Shown here piece by piece: positions 8,785 through 18,689 of a DNA stretch of 64,000 nt. Origin of the DNA: Candidatus Altimarinota bacterium. Lineage in GTDB: Bacteria; Patescibacteriota; Gracilibacteria; BD1-5; UBA6164. The stretch is taken from assembly GCA_943356435.1 (NCBI GenBank), contig CALREY010000003.1, positions 62,001 through 126,000 of the forward strand. Reading direction: 5' to 3'. The translations under genes and the position numbers were made by a program. The notes under the pieces were generated by a model. The model was not told the DNA's origin. It worked only from the letters and a program-made list of their open reading frames with translations, and did no database searches. Numbering within the stretch: the first letter of the stretch is position 1; each line of letters begins with the position of its first letter.

Positions 8785-8964
8785 TCAAACAATTAATACA
8801 TTGTTAGTGTGAAAATAGTCAATCCTTTTACTTTTTGAGTAGCTTTTCGCGTAATGGTAGCAAAATAGAATCAAATTTATTAATAATCCAAAAGTCAAAA
8901 ATAATACGACTAATGGGATGAAAACGAAATATTTGCTAGATTCTATCATTATTTCTTTATTCAT
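8785..8964 (-). CDS. 59-residue membrane peptide
   Basis: Preceded by GGAGA at 7 nt. One strong membrane helix (residues 12-36) and a basic C-terminal tail (S-Y-S-K-S-K-R). Stop TGA sits inside the ribosome site of the next peptide (TTTGAGGAAA), the compact packing expected of a true stop. It is the last feature that reads in the standard code before the UGA-Gly region begins. Function unknown. Confidence 0.55.
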   Translation of the reverse strand: MNKEIMIESSKYFVFIPLVVLFLTFGLLINLILFCYHYAKSYSKSKRIDYFHTNNVLIV

Positions 8965-9034
8965 TATATTCTCCTAGATTTTGTGTTTTTATTTTTGTTT
9001 ATTTATAATACTATAAAAAAAGATTATGTCAAAA

Positions 9035-10012
9035 CTATCTTGATATAATCTTTATAAGTTCATTTTCTAGTTCATATTTGAAGTCACTTTCTTCTGTTCA
9101 CATAAGTTTTCCTGACTTCATTTTTTTATCTAGATTCAGTAATCTGATATAAAATCTCTTTAATTCATTGTTATTTATTTTATAATTTTTTGTTATTAGG
9201 AATGTCTTGTTTCCTAGATTTAATGCCTCTGATATATTTGTAGTACTTTGTCATAAGTTTTTAAGATGAGATATATACATACTAGTTCTCAGATTTGCTA
9301 GCAGATTATTATAAAAGGCATATACATTCACATCATTTAGTATGATATTCATTTTTTTTGTTGCTTCTACTATGTTTTTGTTCAGTATATCATCTATCAG
9401 CTGAAAAATACTCTCTTCTAGCTCTGGTACTATGTTTTCTACTATTTCTTTTTTGTTTATATATTCAAATGTGATAAGTAGTTTTTCTATCTCTGACATT
9501 ATTTTACTTAGATTTCATGACTTATAATTTATTAGTGTTTCTATTGCTTCCCTAGATATTTTTTTATCAAAATTTTTGTTTATTACTCAATAAATATCAT
9601 TATTATCCTTTACGTTTAATTCTTCTATTTTTGCTATTTTTGTGATAGCTTTATAAAATTTGGTTCTTTTATCTGGATTAACTGCACTTATTAATAATAT
9701 ATTATCATCAGGTATTTTATCAAATAAGCTAGTTAGATAATCTAGTTTTGAATTCGATGAATCATCTTCAGTTTCTCAAGTTTCAGATTCTGTTTTTTTA
9801 GTTGGAGCATCTATATCTATGATTACTAATTTTTTCTCAGATAAAAAACTAGTAGATGTAATATTTAAAGTCAAAAAATTATTATCTACAGTATCGAAGT
9901 TTTTTATATGTAATAGATTGAAATCACCGTATTTTGATACAAATTGTTTTTTCCAATTTTGTACTTTTTGTTTTACCAAAAATTCAGAATTTCAAGTAAA
10001 TAAATAAATCAT
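9035..10012 (-). CDS. holA: DNA polymerase III delta subunit
   Basis: 325 residues, normal for HolA, beginning M-I-Y-L-F-T-G-N-S-E-F, the clamp-loader delta start (fold-bearing Y-x-x-x-G). Delta opens the sliding clamp during replication. UGA must be read as glycine, including the first conserved G. The start codon lies 2 nt after the TAA of the truncated mutS, so the two are translationally coupled. Identification rests on N-terminal motif, length and overall helical character; the C terminus is diverged. Stop TAG. Confidence 0.75.
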
Positions 10013-10014
10013 AG

Positions 10015-11208
10015 TTATAGTATTATTTGTTTTAATTTATCACTTCATTCATTTTGAATTATTTCATATATTTCTATTATTGATTGTAGTGATTTTTTTA
10101 GATTTAGTAAATCTCTAGGATTTGCTCTATTTAGAGCTAATCTATTCAGGATAGTATTTATATTTGAAACATATTCAAGTTTGTTTCTCACTTTATCTAA
10201 TAATATCTTGTTTTTTGTGAATTCTTCTATGAAATTGTGTCTTTTTTCTATTTCATCTATGTTGTTAAGTGGTTTGATTATTTGTTCTCTAAGTAATGCT
10301 GCTCATGCTGATGTTTTTGTCTTGTTTAATATTCAAAACAGTGTTCATATAGTAGATGATTTCGTAGAAAAATTGTAGACTAAATCTAGATTATGAATAG
10401 TAGATTCATCTAGATTTATGTAAGAGTCATAGCTTGTATATGATATACTGTTTAGGAAATTTAGCTCTGTTTTTTGGTTGGATTCCATATATTCTAGTAG
10501 CATACTACTAGCTTTTTGTGATAGGAGTTTATTTTCTATTCAGTATCATTCTAGATTTTGTACTTGGAAATGACTAAGTAGTCTTTCTCTTGATTTACTT
10601 GTTGCTTCGTAATAATAAATATTTAGTGAGAATTTCTTTTCAAGTATTTCTTTTAATTTTTGGTCTGTGAATAGTTTTTTTTCTAGAACTACTTCTTTTG
10701 GTCATAGTTTGTACAATTCTGTTTTTAGGTTTTCAAATGAATTAAATTCCCCTGTAGACCATTTATTAGTTCAAATATTTAGTTGGCTTATACCATAAAA
10801 TCCTTCTGACTCTACTATAGAAATAATATAATTATTTGAGTCATTGTCATACATATCTCACTCCAAGCTCAATGTAGCAGGTGTAACTACTCTGACTACT
10901 TCCCTTCTCACTATTCATTTCAATTTTGGATCTGATACTTGTTCAGCAAATGCTACTTTGTATCCTGCATTTATAAGTAATGGTAAATATTTCTCTTTTG
11001 CATGAAAAGGTATTCCAGCAAGTGGAGTAGGAGTATTTGAATTCTTATTTCTAGAAGTAATAGCTATTCAAAGGATTTTGTGAGCTATGTGAGCATCTTC
11101 ATCAAACATTTCATAGAAATCTCACATCCTGAAAAAAAGGATACAATCATTGTATTGCTCCTTCATTTCATAATATTGCTGCATAGCAGGGGTTATATTT
11201 TCATTCAT
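10015..11208 (-). CDS. mutS: MutS, N-terminal half only (no ATPase domain)
   Basis: The N terminus is an excellent MutS mismatch-recognition domain: M-x-Q-Y-Y-E-M-K, then F-F-R-M-G-D-F-Y-E-M-F with the Phe-x-Glu that stacks on a mismatch, followed by L-A-G-I-P-F-H and A-E-Q. Connector and early lever regions follow up to L-N-R-L-A-L-N-R-A-N-P-R-D-L, about residue 365. It then ends at TAA after 397 residues, whereas MutS is normally about 850, so clamp, most of the lever and the whole ABC ATPase are absent. The end is not a misread TGA, and holA starts 2 nt later. Either this is a shortened protein or the rest is encoded elsewhere. Confidence 0.85.
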
Positions 11209-11211
11209 TTT

Positions 11212-12426
11212 TTAAAACATAAATTTATTTCTACTTATTCTAGAAAATTTAGGAATATTTTCTACATTTCTAGATATACTAAGTAATATTCATAATCATA
11301 ATCATAGTGAAAATAATGATGATCATCCGTAACTAACAAATGGCATTGTAATTCAAGTAAGAGGTACTATATTTAGATTTACTCATACATTTATAAATGT
11401 TTGAATAAGTATCCGTGAAGAAATTCATATAGCTGTATATTTAGCAAAGTAATCTGATACTCTACTCGCTATGTAAAATCATCTATATCAAATGTACATA
11501 TACATACTCATAATAACTAATCATCATAAAAATCATAGTTCTTCTATAATAACTGAGAATATGAAATCTCATTGCACTTCTGGTAAATATCAAAATTTTT
11601 GTATAGATCATCCAAATCCAAGTCATGTGAATCATCCACTTCCTATTGCTATTAATGCTTGTTCTGTTTGATAATTGATAGTTTTGTTTTTTATTGATTC
11701 TTCATTGTCTGCCAAAAAGTTATCTATTCTTTGAGTAATGTATCCAAGTGTATTATTATTTTTTCATGTGACTTTATCATAATCTCAAGCAGTGTAGACT
11801 GATAATAGTAGTAATATTCATATTCAAACAGTTGCTAGTAAGTGTTTTTCATTCATTCATGCATAGAAATACATTATTACTGCTACTGGTACTATCACCA
11901 TAATAGTTCAAAAATCCGGCTGTAGTCAGACTAGAAACACTATTCATCATAGGAATCACATAAATGGTAAATATCATTTTTTCAAATTATCCAGATATCA
12001 TCTGTATTTTTTAAAAAATGATGCAAAAAACAATATAAATGCTACTTTTAAGAACTCTGTTGGTTGTAATGTGAAAGGTACTCAAGGAATATTTATCCAT
12101 CATCTGGCTCACTTCATACTCATTCATATCAATAATACCATCAGTAATAGTATAACAGAGAATCAAAATATATGTCTAGAATATTTTTCAAATTTACTAT
12201 AATTTATTTGTGTCATTATTCATAGAATAGCTACAAAAATTCATACATGAATCATATTTCTTATAACATAAAAGTAGTTGTATGAATTTTCTATCAATCA
12301 ATTTGCAACCATTTTGTCTGTTAGTTTAAAAGATGAATAAACAGATACACTTGATATCATTATCATTCAAAAAACTACTAGTGCAATAACAGTAAAGAAT
12401 AATTTGTAATCAATGTTTTTTTTCAT
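11212..12426 (-). CDS. FtsW/RodA-type SEDS glycosyltransferase
   Basis: 404 residues, about ten membrane helices. The C-terminal signature P-L-T-G-I-T-M-P-F-V-S-Y-G-G-S-S and the early W-I-N-I-P-G-V-P-F-T-L-Q-P-T-E-F are hallmarks of SEDS proteins, which polymerise lipid II into glycan strands for division (FtsW) or elongation (RodA). The sequence does not separate the two; T-G-I-T-M-P leans to FtsW, the R-G-W-I-N-I-P to RodA. Several conserved glycines are TGA. It lies between yggT and mutS on the same strand; no cognate transpeptidase is in the window. Confidence 0.9.
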
Positions 12427-12429
12427 GGA

Positions 12430-12717
12430 TTAATGTGTTAGGTTATTTATTTCAAACGGAAGGCTAGGAAATACTATAAATAATGCTCATTTAATAAAAA
12501 TTATTAAAAGAATTATTATAATAGGTGTGAAATCAAATGGTCAAAATGTAGTTGGAATTATTTTTCTTACTTTTGAATATAGAGGATCAATTATATTTGC
12601 TATAAATTTTGGTCTAAATCTGATTCACACTAATTGTAACCATGATAATATAACATCAATAAATATAATGTATGTTATAAGTTCCAAAAATATTATTATT
12701 GCTATAAGTATTTGCAT
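12430..12717 (-). CDS. YggT-family membrane protein
   Basis: 95 residues with two membrane helices separated by a short loop. F-I-D-V-I-L-S-W-L followed by F-I-A-N-I-I-D-P-L-Y and I-P-T-T-F-G-P-F-D-F-T-P is the YggT pattern. The family is linked to division and envelope stress but has no defined activity. It overlaps nothing but leaves only a few bases to ftsW/rodA downstream and to rnc upstream, indicating an operon. Confidence 0.85.
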
Positions 12718-12721
12718 ATTT

Positions 12722-13450
12722 TTAATTTTTTATGTTATTAAATCAGTCTTCTGCTGCTTTTTCTTGTGCTTTTTTCTTACTAGAACCTGTTCATTTTCCT
12801 ATCATTTTTTCTCATAAATATACTCCTACTTCAAATGTTTTATCATGATCAAGTCATGATTCACTCAGTACAACATAATTTGGAGTTATTTCATAAATAG
12901 CTTGAGCATATTCTTGAATAGTAGTTTTGTAATCTTTTATTAGATTATGCTCTATTATATCATTTACATATGGGTAAATATGAATATTGATGAAACTAGT
13001 AGCAACATCCAATCATAAATCTATATATATAGCACCAATCATAGCCTCAACTACATTTGCTAGTAAATAATCATTTTTTCTACCTCATGTTAATTCTTCT
13101 CATTTTCATAGTACTAAATATTCAGCAAAATTTAGATTTTTTGCTGTTTTTGCTAAGTTTGTTCATCTAACTAATGCACTTCTAATATCTGTTAATTCTC
13201 ACTCAGATTTTTTCGGATAATCTCTAAATAGATTATTTGTAACTACTAGTTCTAATACAGCATCTCACAAAAACTCTAGTCTCTCATTGTGTTCTGGTGT
13301 ATAATCTGGTCTTTCATTTACTACTGATCTATGTATAAATGCTAATATATAGTGTGAAATATCATTGAATTTGATATTCAATTTATTCAGCATTTTTTCA
13401 AATTTTTCTATTAAAGCCTCACTGTGAATAGCTTTTTTCTTAACTACCAT
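12722..13450 (-). CDS. rnc: Ribonuclease III
   Basis: 242 residues. The catalytic RNase III domain (about 1-155) has H-N-E-R-L-E-F-L-G-D-A-V-L-E (positions near 55-68, with the metal-binding Glu and Asp) and the second-site E-A-x-x-G-A-I-Y-I-D. A double-stranded RNA-binding domain follows (about 165-240; ending G-S-S-K-K-K-A-Q-E-K-A-A). It processes rRNA precursors and other duplex RNA. It is the first gene of the rnc-yggT-ftsW/rodA-mutS-holA run. It overlaps the 5-prime end of yggT's leader by sharing AT-rich bases only. Confidence 0.92.
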
Positions 13451-13488
13451 TTTATAAAATTGTATTTAAAATAATATTGAAAACATTA

Positions 13489-13540
13489 AACCCTTTCCTG
13501 AATCCTTACCCTTAATTAAGGGTAAGGGGCTACAAATAGG
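13489..13540. repeat. GC-rich palindromic repeat (intergenic)
   Basis: Core CCTTACCC-ttaattaa-GGGTAAGG (13504-13528) preceded by the TCCTGAATCC box. It belongs to a family seen eight more times in the window and stands out as GC-rich in AT-rich surroundings. Confidence 0.8.
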
Positions 13541-13661
13541 GACTTAAAATATTTATCAATATATTAAAAATAAAAAATTTAAAACTAATAAGACGTTTTC
13601 TTAGCTTTAAACTTTTTATTTTCTTGTGTTATTATATTAGTTTTTTTATGCAAAAAGTAAA

Positions 13662-13696
13662 GAAAAAACCAAACAATTTTTTGTTTGGTTTTTTGT
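13662..13696. terminator. Terminator of pilin-like adhesin A
   Basis: AAAAAACCAAACAA/TTGTTTGGTTTTTT perfect stem, downstream of the TAA at 13702 on the minus strand, with T-run. Confidence 0.8.
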
Positions 13697-13701
13697 GTTA
13701 A

Positions 13702-15483
13702 TTATTTGATATACAATGTTCAAGAGTTATTTGCTATTGTTCAATCATTTGGTCATAGACAAACGTGGTAAGTTGAAGCATTATAGAAATAATTTACTTT
13801 ATTAGCACTACTTCAGGCAAAGTCTGCTGATAATCATCTCGCTCAAGCAGTAGCTCATCAAGAATATGATGTATCTGAAAAACTACTTGATCATCATACA
13901 CAGTTTCAACTTGCATTCGTAGCTGCACTAAATGTACATGAAGTCCTAAAATACCTAGTTATTACATTTGCTAAATAACCACATGTCATTCTATAAGCAT
14001 TTGTATTACTAGATAAACTTTTAATTGCATTTATTTGTGTGTCTGATAACTTACTTGGCCTATTTGAAGGAGTAGGTGTTCATCAAGCTGCTGCTGATCA
14101 TAAAAGTGTATTACTTGCATCATATCAAATAGAAGCTGCTAGAGTTAGCCCTCCTCAATCATTTGTCATATCACAGTATACTTTAAATTCAGTGTTAGAA
14201 TCAGGTTTTATCCAATATATTCAGTCTCATGTTGCTCATGCATATGATTTTCAAGAACCTGGATTTATATATGTATTACATGTTGTAGCAAATGAACCAT
14301 CACTCCATGTTCTACCTGCTGTATCATCTCATGTAATAGTTAATGGTATTACATCACATGTGCTTGTTCCACTATTCCAGCTATATCCAGAATCACAAGA
14401 ATAATAACAAGGATTTAAAGAATTTGTATTTTGCCGTCATTGATTATCAACTGTTGGAGTTCAGTCAGTAAATGTAGCATTTGCCACTGCTGGTGGTAAT
14501 GCACAAGAATATGTAATTACTGTATTATTACTACTTGATGCATTAGATACTTTCACACTTCCACCTAAATCATTTTTTACTAAATATGTAGATACATACT
14601 CTGTTGCTACACTATCACTTGTATTTGTATTTAGTACTTGAGATATTTCTCATACATTTACTAGACTTGTTCCTGTATAGGCTAATTGCAATTTTTGTAT
14701 TAGTTGTTGTCTAGCTGTTACTCATGTACTAGTAGAATCTGATAATACTGATATATCTCAACTAAATACTAACAGACTTCCACTATTTACTAGATTCAGA
14801 TTTGTTTCTGGATTTGTATTGTATGAACCACTATATTGATATGGTAAGTTTTTGTAACCATCATAGGCTAGATAATTATTGTTTACTATTGTATCTACTG
14901 TTGATCATGTTGTTGTCATTATACTTGGCATAGCTAGTATATATGTAGTTGCTCATGAGCTTACTTTTAATACTTTTCCATTATAGCTTCAACTCAATTT
15001 CAATTTTGCTGTTTTTGTTGCTGCTTCTACTTGTAGCTGCTCCTTCCCTAATTTTAGGGAAGCTTGGGATGGGTTAAGGTAGCTCAATGTTTCTCCTTCA
15101 AATGCTCATGCTAATTGGAATTCATTTCTAGGTCACGTAGTACTATATACATATTCTTTATCTGTAGATGGATCTTTTGGTACTTTATCTAGTTTTGATA
15201 CATTTGCATACACAGTATCTCCAAATGTTCATTGTGTCCATGCTGTTGCTCCACTATATATGATTGCTGTTTCATTACTTGGTATTGGATATCTTCATGA
15301 TTCTAGATTGAATAGTTCTAGTGAACTTTTCATACTACTCATATCTGATAATCTAGTACTATCTCTGGCATCTGCACTATATCAACTCAGTGATATAAAT
15401 GCTATTGTACCAAGTATTGCTAGAATTGTAATTACCACTATTAGTTCTACTAATGTGAAGGCTTTTATTTTTTGTATATTCAT
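13702..15483 (-). CDS. Pilin-like adhesin A: prepilin leader plus fibrinogen-like C-terminal domain
   Basis: 593 residues. The type IV prepilin signal K-A-F-T-L-V-E-L-I-V-V-I-T-I-L is at residues 7-21: cleavage should precede Phe, and Glu5 of the mature protein is present. A pilin head, a linker holding a translated palindromic repeat (near residue 135-150) and a stalk follow. A Cys-rich G-Y-S-W-N-S-G-T-S-T-C turn leads to a fibrinogen-like domain from about residue 400 to the end: Y-W-I-K-P-D-S-N, then V-Y-C-D-M-T-N-D-G-G-G-L-T, which is the family signature, with later Cys and Gly-rich strands. Such domains bind sugars or acetylated ligands. Many glycines are UGA. Likely a surface or pilus-tip adhesin. 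Confidence 0.85.
15040..15082. repeat. Palindromic repeat translated inside pilin-like adhesin A
   Basis: CTTCCCTAATTTTAGGGAAG (15043-15062) with a flanking GGGTTAAGG arm. The frame passes through it unbroken, encoding roughly N-P-S-Q-A-S-L-K-L-G-K-E within the linker of the pilin. Confidence 0.75.
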
Positions 15484-15522
15484 AGAATAATTGTTATTTT
15501 TTAAACCTATTAATTATACAAA

Positions 15523-15565
15523 AAAAACTGAAATGAGGAAATTTATTACTTCATTTCAGTTTGAC
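15523..15565. terminator. Terminator after the Asn-rich secreted protein
   Basis: AAACTGAAATGA/TCATTTCAGTTT stem with A-run and T-run, between the secreted-protein stop and the start of the pilin gene. Confidence 0.75.
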
Positions 15566-15596
15566 ACATTATGTTAATAGTATTTATAATGTTTAA

Positions 15597-16973
15597 TTAT
15601 TTTACAGAAACAGAATTAAACTCTATTCTGTTATTTCAATATGTTACATAAGCATCATATACTCATCTGATAAATAGTGATAGATTTTGTGTATAGTTCA
15701 ATAATCCATTACTTCTTGTTATATTCCATCATTCGTCTATTAAATTGTATTCTCCTCAATTATAGTTCAAGAAAAATCTAGGGTTATATCATTCTGGTAT
15801 AGTGAAATATGCTTTTAATTTTTGTTTAGAGATAAGAGTTAGATTTCCTCACTCTGTTCTTTTTATTACTTGTCTGAAGCTATTTGATTTTCTCAGTATT
15901 CAATCAGCACTTACATATTTGAAATATCATTCATATACTCAAGCAGGTATTCACATAATAGTTATTTTGTATCATGCTCTTTTATTTGTATTCCCTACTT
16001 TGTATTCCTCCCATTTATTACTTATTTTCACACAATCTTTTCAAATCACACAAAAACTAATATTATTTCTATTCAATTCTGTATTTGCAATGATAGTTAA
16101 TATATTATCATCTGATATATAACTATCAGCTGTAACTGTTCAATTTATATTGTTAGAATTATTGTTATTATTATTTGAATTACTATTTGAATTATTATTG
16201 TCTATTTTTGCAGGATATACATAAAAAACACTGTTATTGTATCTCTTGTATCCATTACAAGCACTATCAGTAGTGATGAAAAAATCTTGTCATTTATAAC
16301 AATTATATATAGCAATTTTTCAGTTATCAGAATTGTTTCCAGAGTATCATATTAATTTGCTTGTTGGATTGTAAGTGATGTATCCATCAGCTCATTCTCA
16401 TCATAGATATACTGCTGTTGTTCCACTTACATTTTTGCTACTAAGTACATATACAGAGTCAACATATTCTCCATCATGAGTTATTACGGAATTAACTGAA
16501 CTATTAGTAGAATATTTCAAATAATATTTACCAGTTTTATTGTTGAATGTTCTATATAAATATACTTTTGCTATATTAGTAGTAGATACATTTGTGTTAT
16601 TATTATTATTTGTATTGTTTTGATTTGTATTGTTTGGTTTTTTGTATGTAGTGTTATTTGTATTTGTTGTACTTAAATTGAACAAATAATTCAAATCACA
16701 TCTAGCATTTTTTTCACACTTCAAATAATAGTATTTATTATCACTTCTGAAACATTCAGATCTATCATAATAATTAGCAGTATTACTATAATTTTTTATA
16801 TTATCTTTACATAATTGTTCTGATCTATGAGCAGCAGATATGAAATACCCTTTGTCTAATAATTGGTTTATTTTAGCAGAGTCCACATTGTATACTGCAT
16901 AAGTAGTATTTCAAAATACTAATAATGAAATAAATGATAATAGTAAACTAATAAATAATTTATTGCTCAGCAT
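15597..16973 (-). CDS. Asn-rich secreted protein of unknown function
   Basis: 458 residues. A signal peptide (M-L-S-N-K-L-F then a hydrophobic run ending near residue 26) is followed by a Cys-containing helical segment (residues 30-90) and two long asparagine/threonine linkers, at about 98-120 and again near residue 260. Between and after these lie beta-rich segments full of Tyr, Gly and Ser. I do not recognise a family. Linker-separated modules suggest a surface protein. It is upstream of pilin-like adhesin A but separated by a terminator. Confidence 0.7.
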
Positions 16974-17065
16974 AGGATTATTTTAAATATTAAATTATGT
17001 ATATTATACAGAAAATAATATAAAAAGCAAGTAAAAACAGGAAAATAATTGATTATATTTTTCAC

Positions 17066-17097
17066 ATAAAAAAATCCTGAAATAAATTCAGAATTTT
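17066..17097 (-). terminator. Terminator of nusB
   Basis: Minus-strand ATTCTGAA-tttat-TTCAGGAT hairpin and seven-T run directly after the nusB stop. Confidence 0.65.
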
Positions 17098-17583
17098 CTA
17101 CCTCTTAAACACACTCTCCACTATCTCACTATAATCATTTTCTTTTAATTTATCTAATTCTTCTATATCTTGTAATACTTTGTTTAATACCCCATTTACT
17201 ATTTTTTTTGATGAGTCGTCTCAGTAAACTTTTGCTACTTCTACAGCTTCGTTTATAGATACTTTACCTGGTATTTCTTCTGTTAAGAAAAACATTTCTG
17301 CTAGTCATATATATATAGGTAATATGTATGATAAACTCATTGTTTTTACATTGAATTTAGGTGTATATTTCTTTAGTATGCTAATGAAAAATGCTTCATA
17401 ATGTGTAATTATTTTTCTCATTTCTGTTAAATATTCATCATCTGGTGTGAATGTAAATACATCAGAAAAAAATGATTCTCTAAATAAATCTTTATTAAAC
17501 TCATTTAGCGACATAGCATACAACTCCTGAAATAACAATTTCCTACTTTTCCTACGATTAACTATGTTTATTGTATTTGTCAT
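17098..17583 (-). CDS. nusB: Transcription antitermination factor NusB
   Basis: 161 residues, wholly helical, with the NusB pattern: N-terminal R-R-K-S-R-K-L-L-F-Q-E-L-Y-A-M (R-x-x-A-x-x-x-L-Y in the family) and C-terminal I-S-I-N/V-S-I-N-E-A-V-E-V-A-K-V-Y, then F-V/I-V-N-G-V-L-N-K-V. NusB with NusE (S10) binds boxA RNA and prevents early termination in rRNA operons. It lies close to rpmF on the same strand, separated by a hairpin. Confidence 0.9.
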
Positions 17584-17611
17584 TATTATGAATAAAAATC
17601 TAAAATCACAA

Positions 17612-17645
17612 AAAATAACATAGACATAAATATATCTATGTTATA
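17612..17645 (-). terminator. Terminator of rpmF
   Basis: Minus-strand AACATAGATATA/TATGTCTATGTT stem followed by TATTTTTT, between rpmF and nusB. Confidence 0.7.
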
Positions 17646-17658
17646 AATACAGTAGTTA

Positions 17659-17871
17659 CTATATTCTAGTAACGTTACCTTTTTTAGTTTTAGCTTTAAT
17701 TACAGTTCTTCCGTTGTAAGTCCCATCTTCAGTAACAAAGTGAGCTAAACCTGTACCTTCTTTGTTTAACATAACTTTGTTTTTTAATTTCAAAGCAGTT
17801 AATTTAATCCAATTCGTAGTTCTAGTATTAGTTCTAGATTTAGAGTGTTTTTTCTTTGGTGCGAATGACAT
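17659..17871 (-). CDS. rpmF: Ribosomal protein L32
   Basis: 70 residues, very basic. The start S-F-A-P-K-K-K-H-S-K-S-R-T-N-T-R corresponds to the (V-P-K-K-K-x-S-K-S-R) N terminus of L32, and the end has the Y-N-G-R-T-V-I-K-A core. The two Cys pairs of the zinc ribbon of many L32 proteins are absent: the matching segment reads L-A-H-F-V-T-E-D-G-T-Y. Zinc-free L32 forms are known elsewhere. ATG at 17871 is preferred over an upstream TTG. No TGA. Confidence 0.85.
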   Translation of the reverse strand: MSFAPKKKHSKSRTNTRTTNWIKLTALKLKNKVMLNKEGTGLAHFVTEDGTYNGRTVIKAKTKKGNVTRI

Positions 17872-18011
17872 AATCAATTCAATTAAATAATAAAGAGCGT
17901 TTTTTACAGAGCAGATTTTATAAACTTTTTAATAAAATGCAAATTTAATTTGAAAAAAATATAGAAATCTTTACAATAAGCAAAATATTAGCTATAATTT
18001 TATTTAAAATA

Positions 18012-18680
18012 ATGAAAAAAATACTTATAATAGAAGATGATAAATGAATATCTACCTCTCTTAAATTGTACTTAGAAAGTTCAAATTTCAAAATAGAAAT
18101 ACATGATGAATGATTGCATGCAATAAACAAAATCAAAAATATTAATCCAGACCTGATAATACTAGATATCAATTTACCAGGAAAAAATGGTATTGAAATA
18201 ACTACTGAGTTAAGAGTGTTTTCTGCTATACCTATTATTATGCTTACAGCTAGATCTAGTGAATATGATAGAGTTACTTGATTAGAAGTATGAGCTGATG
18301 ATTATATAGCAAAGCCATTTTCTCCTAGAGAGTTATTGGCTAGAATAAACACAATTGTGAGAAGACTAGATAATAACAAAGTGGTAGACACTGACTTGAT
18401 TATTCATCAATGAGTAGAGTTAAATATTAATACTAGAAAAGTAAAAGTAGATGGAAAAGAGATAATATTGACAGCAAATGAGTATGATATATTAAAAAAA
18501 CTAATTCAAGAAAAAGGAACAATCGTAACTAGAGAAACTATCATGAAAGATATTATTTGATATGATAAATATATCTATGATAGAACTATAGATACACATA
18601 TAAAAAACCTGAGAAAAAAAATAGCAAAACAAAATTTCATCATAACAATTAGATGAGAATGATACAGAATTAATACATAA
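18012..18680 (+). CDS. OmpR-family response regulator
   Basis: 222 residues. Receiver domain (1-120): acidic pair E-D-D (9-11), phospho-acceptor Asp in I-L-D-I-N-L-P-G, Thr in M-L-T-A-R, and Lys in [11 protein letters not shown] winged-helix DNA-binding domain follows (about 130-222; L-T-A-N-E-Y-D-I-L ... [14 protein letters not shown] ... R-G-E-G-Y-R-I-N). Six glycines at family-conserved sites are TGA, good internal proof of the code. It lies 9 nt before its histidine kinase. Target genes are unknown; secreted and pilin-like genes surround it. Confidence 0.95.
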
Positions 18681-18689
18681 TAACACATA

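Noticed and set aside
10015-11208. MutS truncation caused by misreading TGA
   Set aside because: The stop is TAA; all TGA codons are already read as glycine. The frame downstream belongs to holA.
9035-13450. Numerous frameshifted or decayed genes
   Set aside because: Apparent breaks vanish when UGA is glycine; the genes are intact.
14039-14404. Plus-strand 121-codon frame
   Set aside because: It is antisense to the fibrinogen-like domain of adhesin A, which has recognisable motifs.
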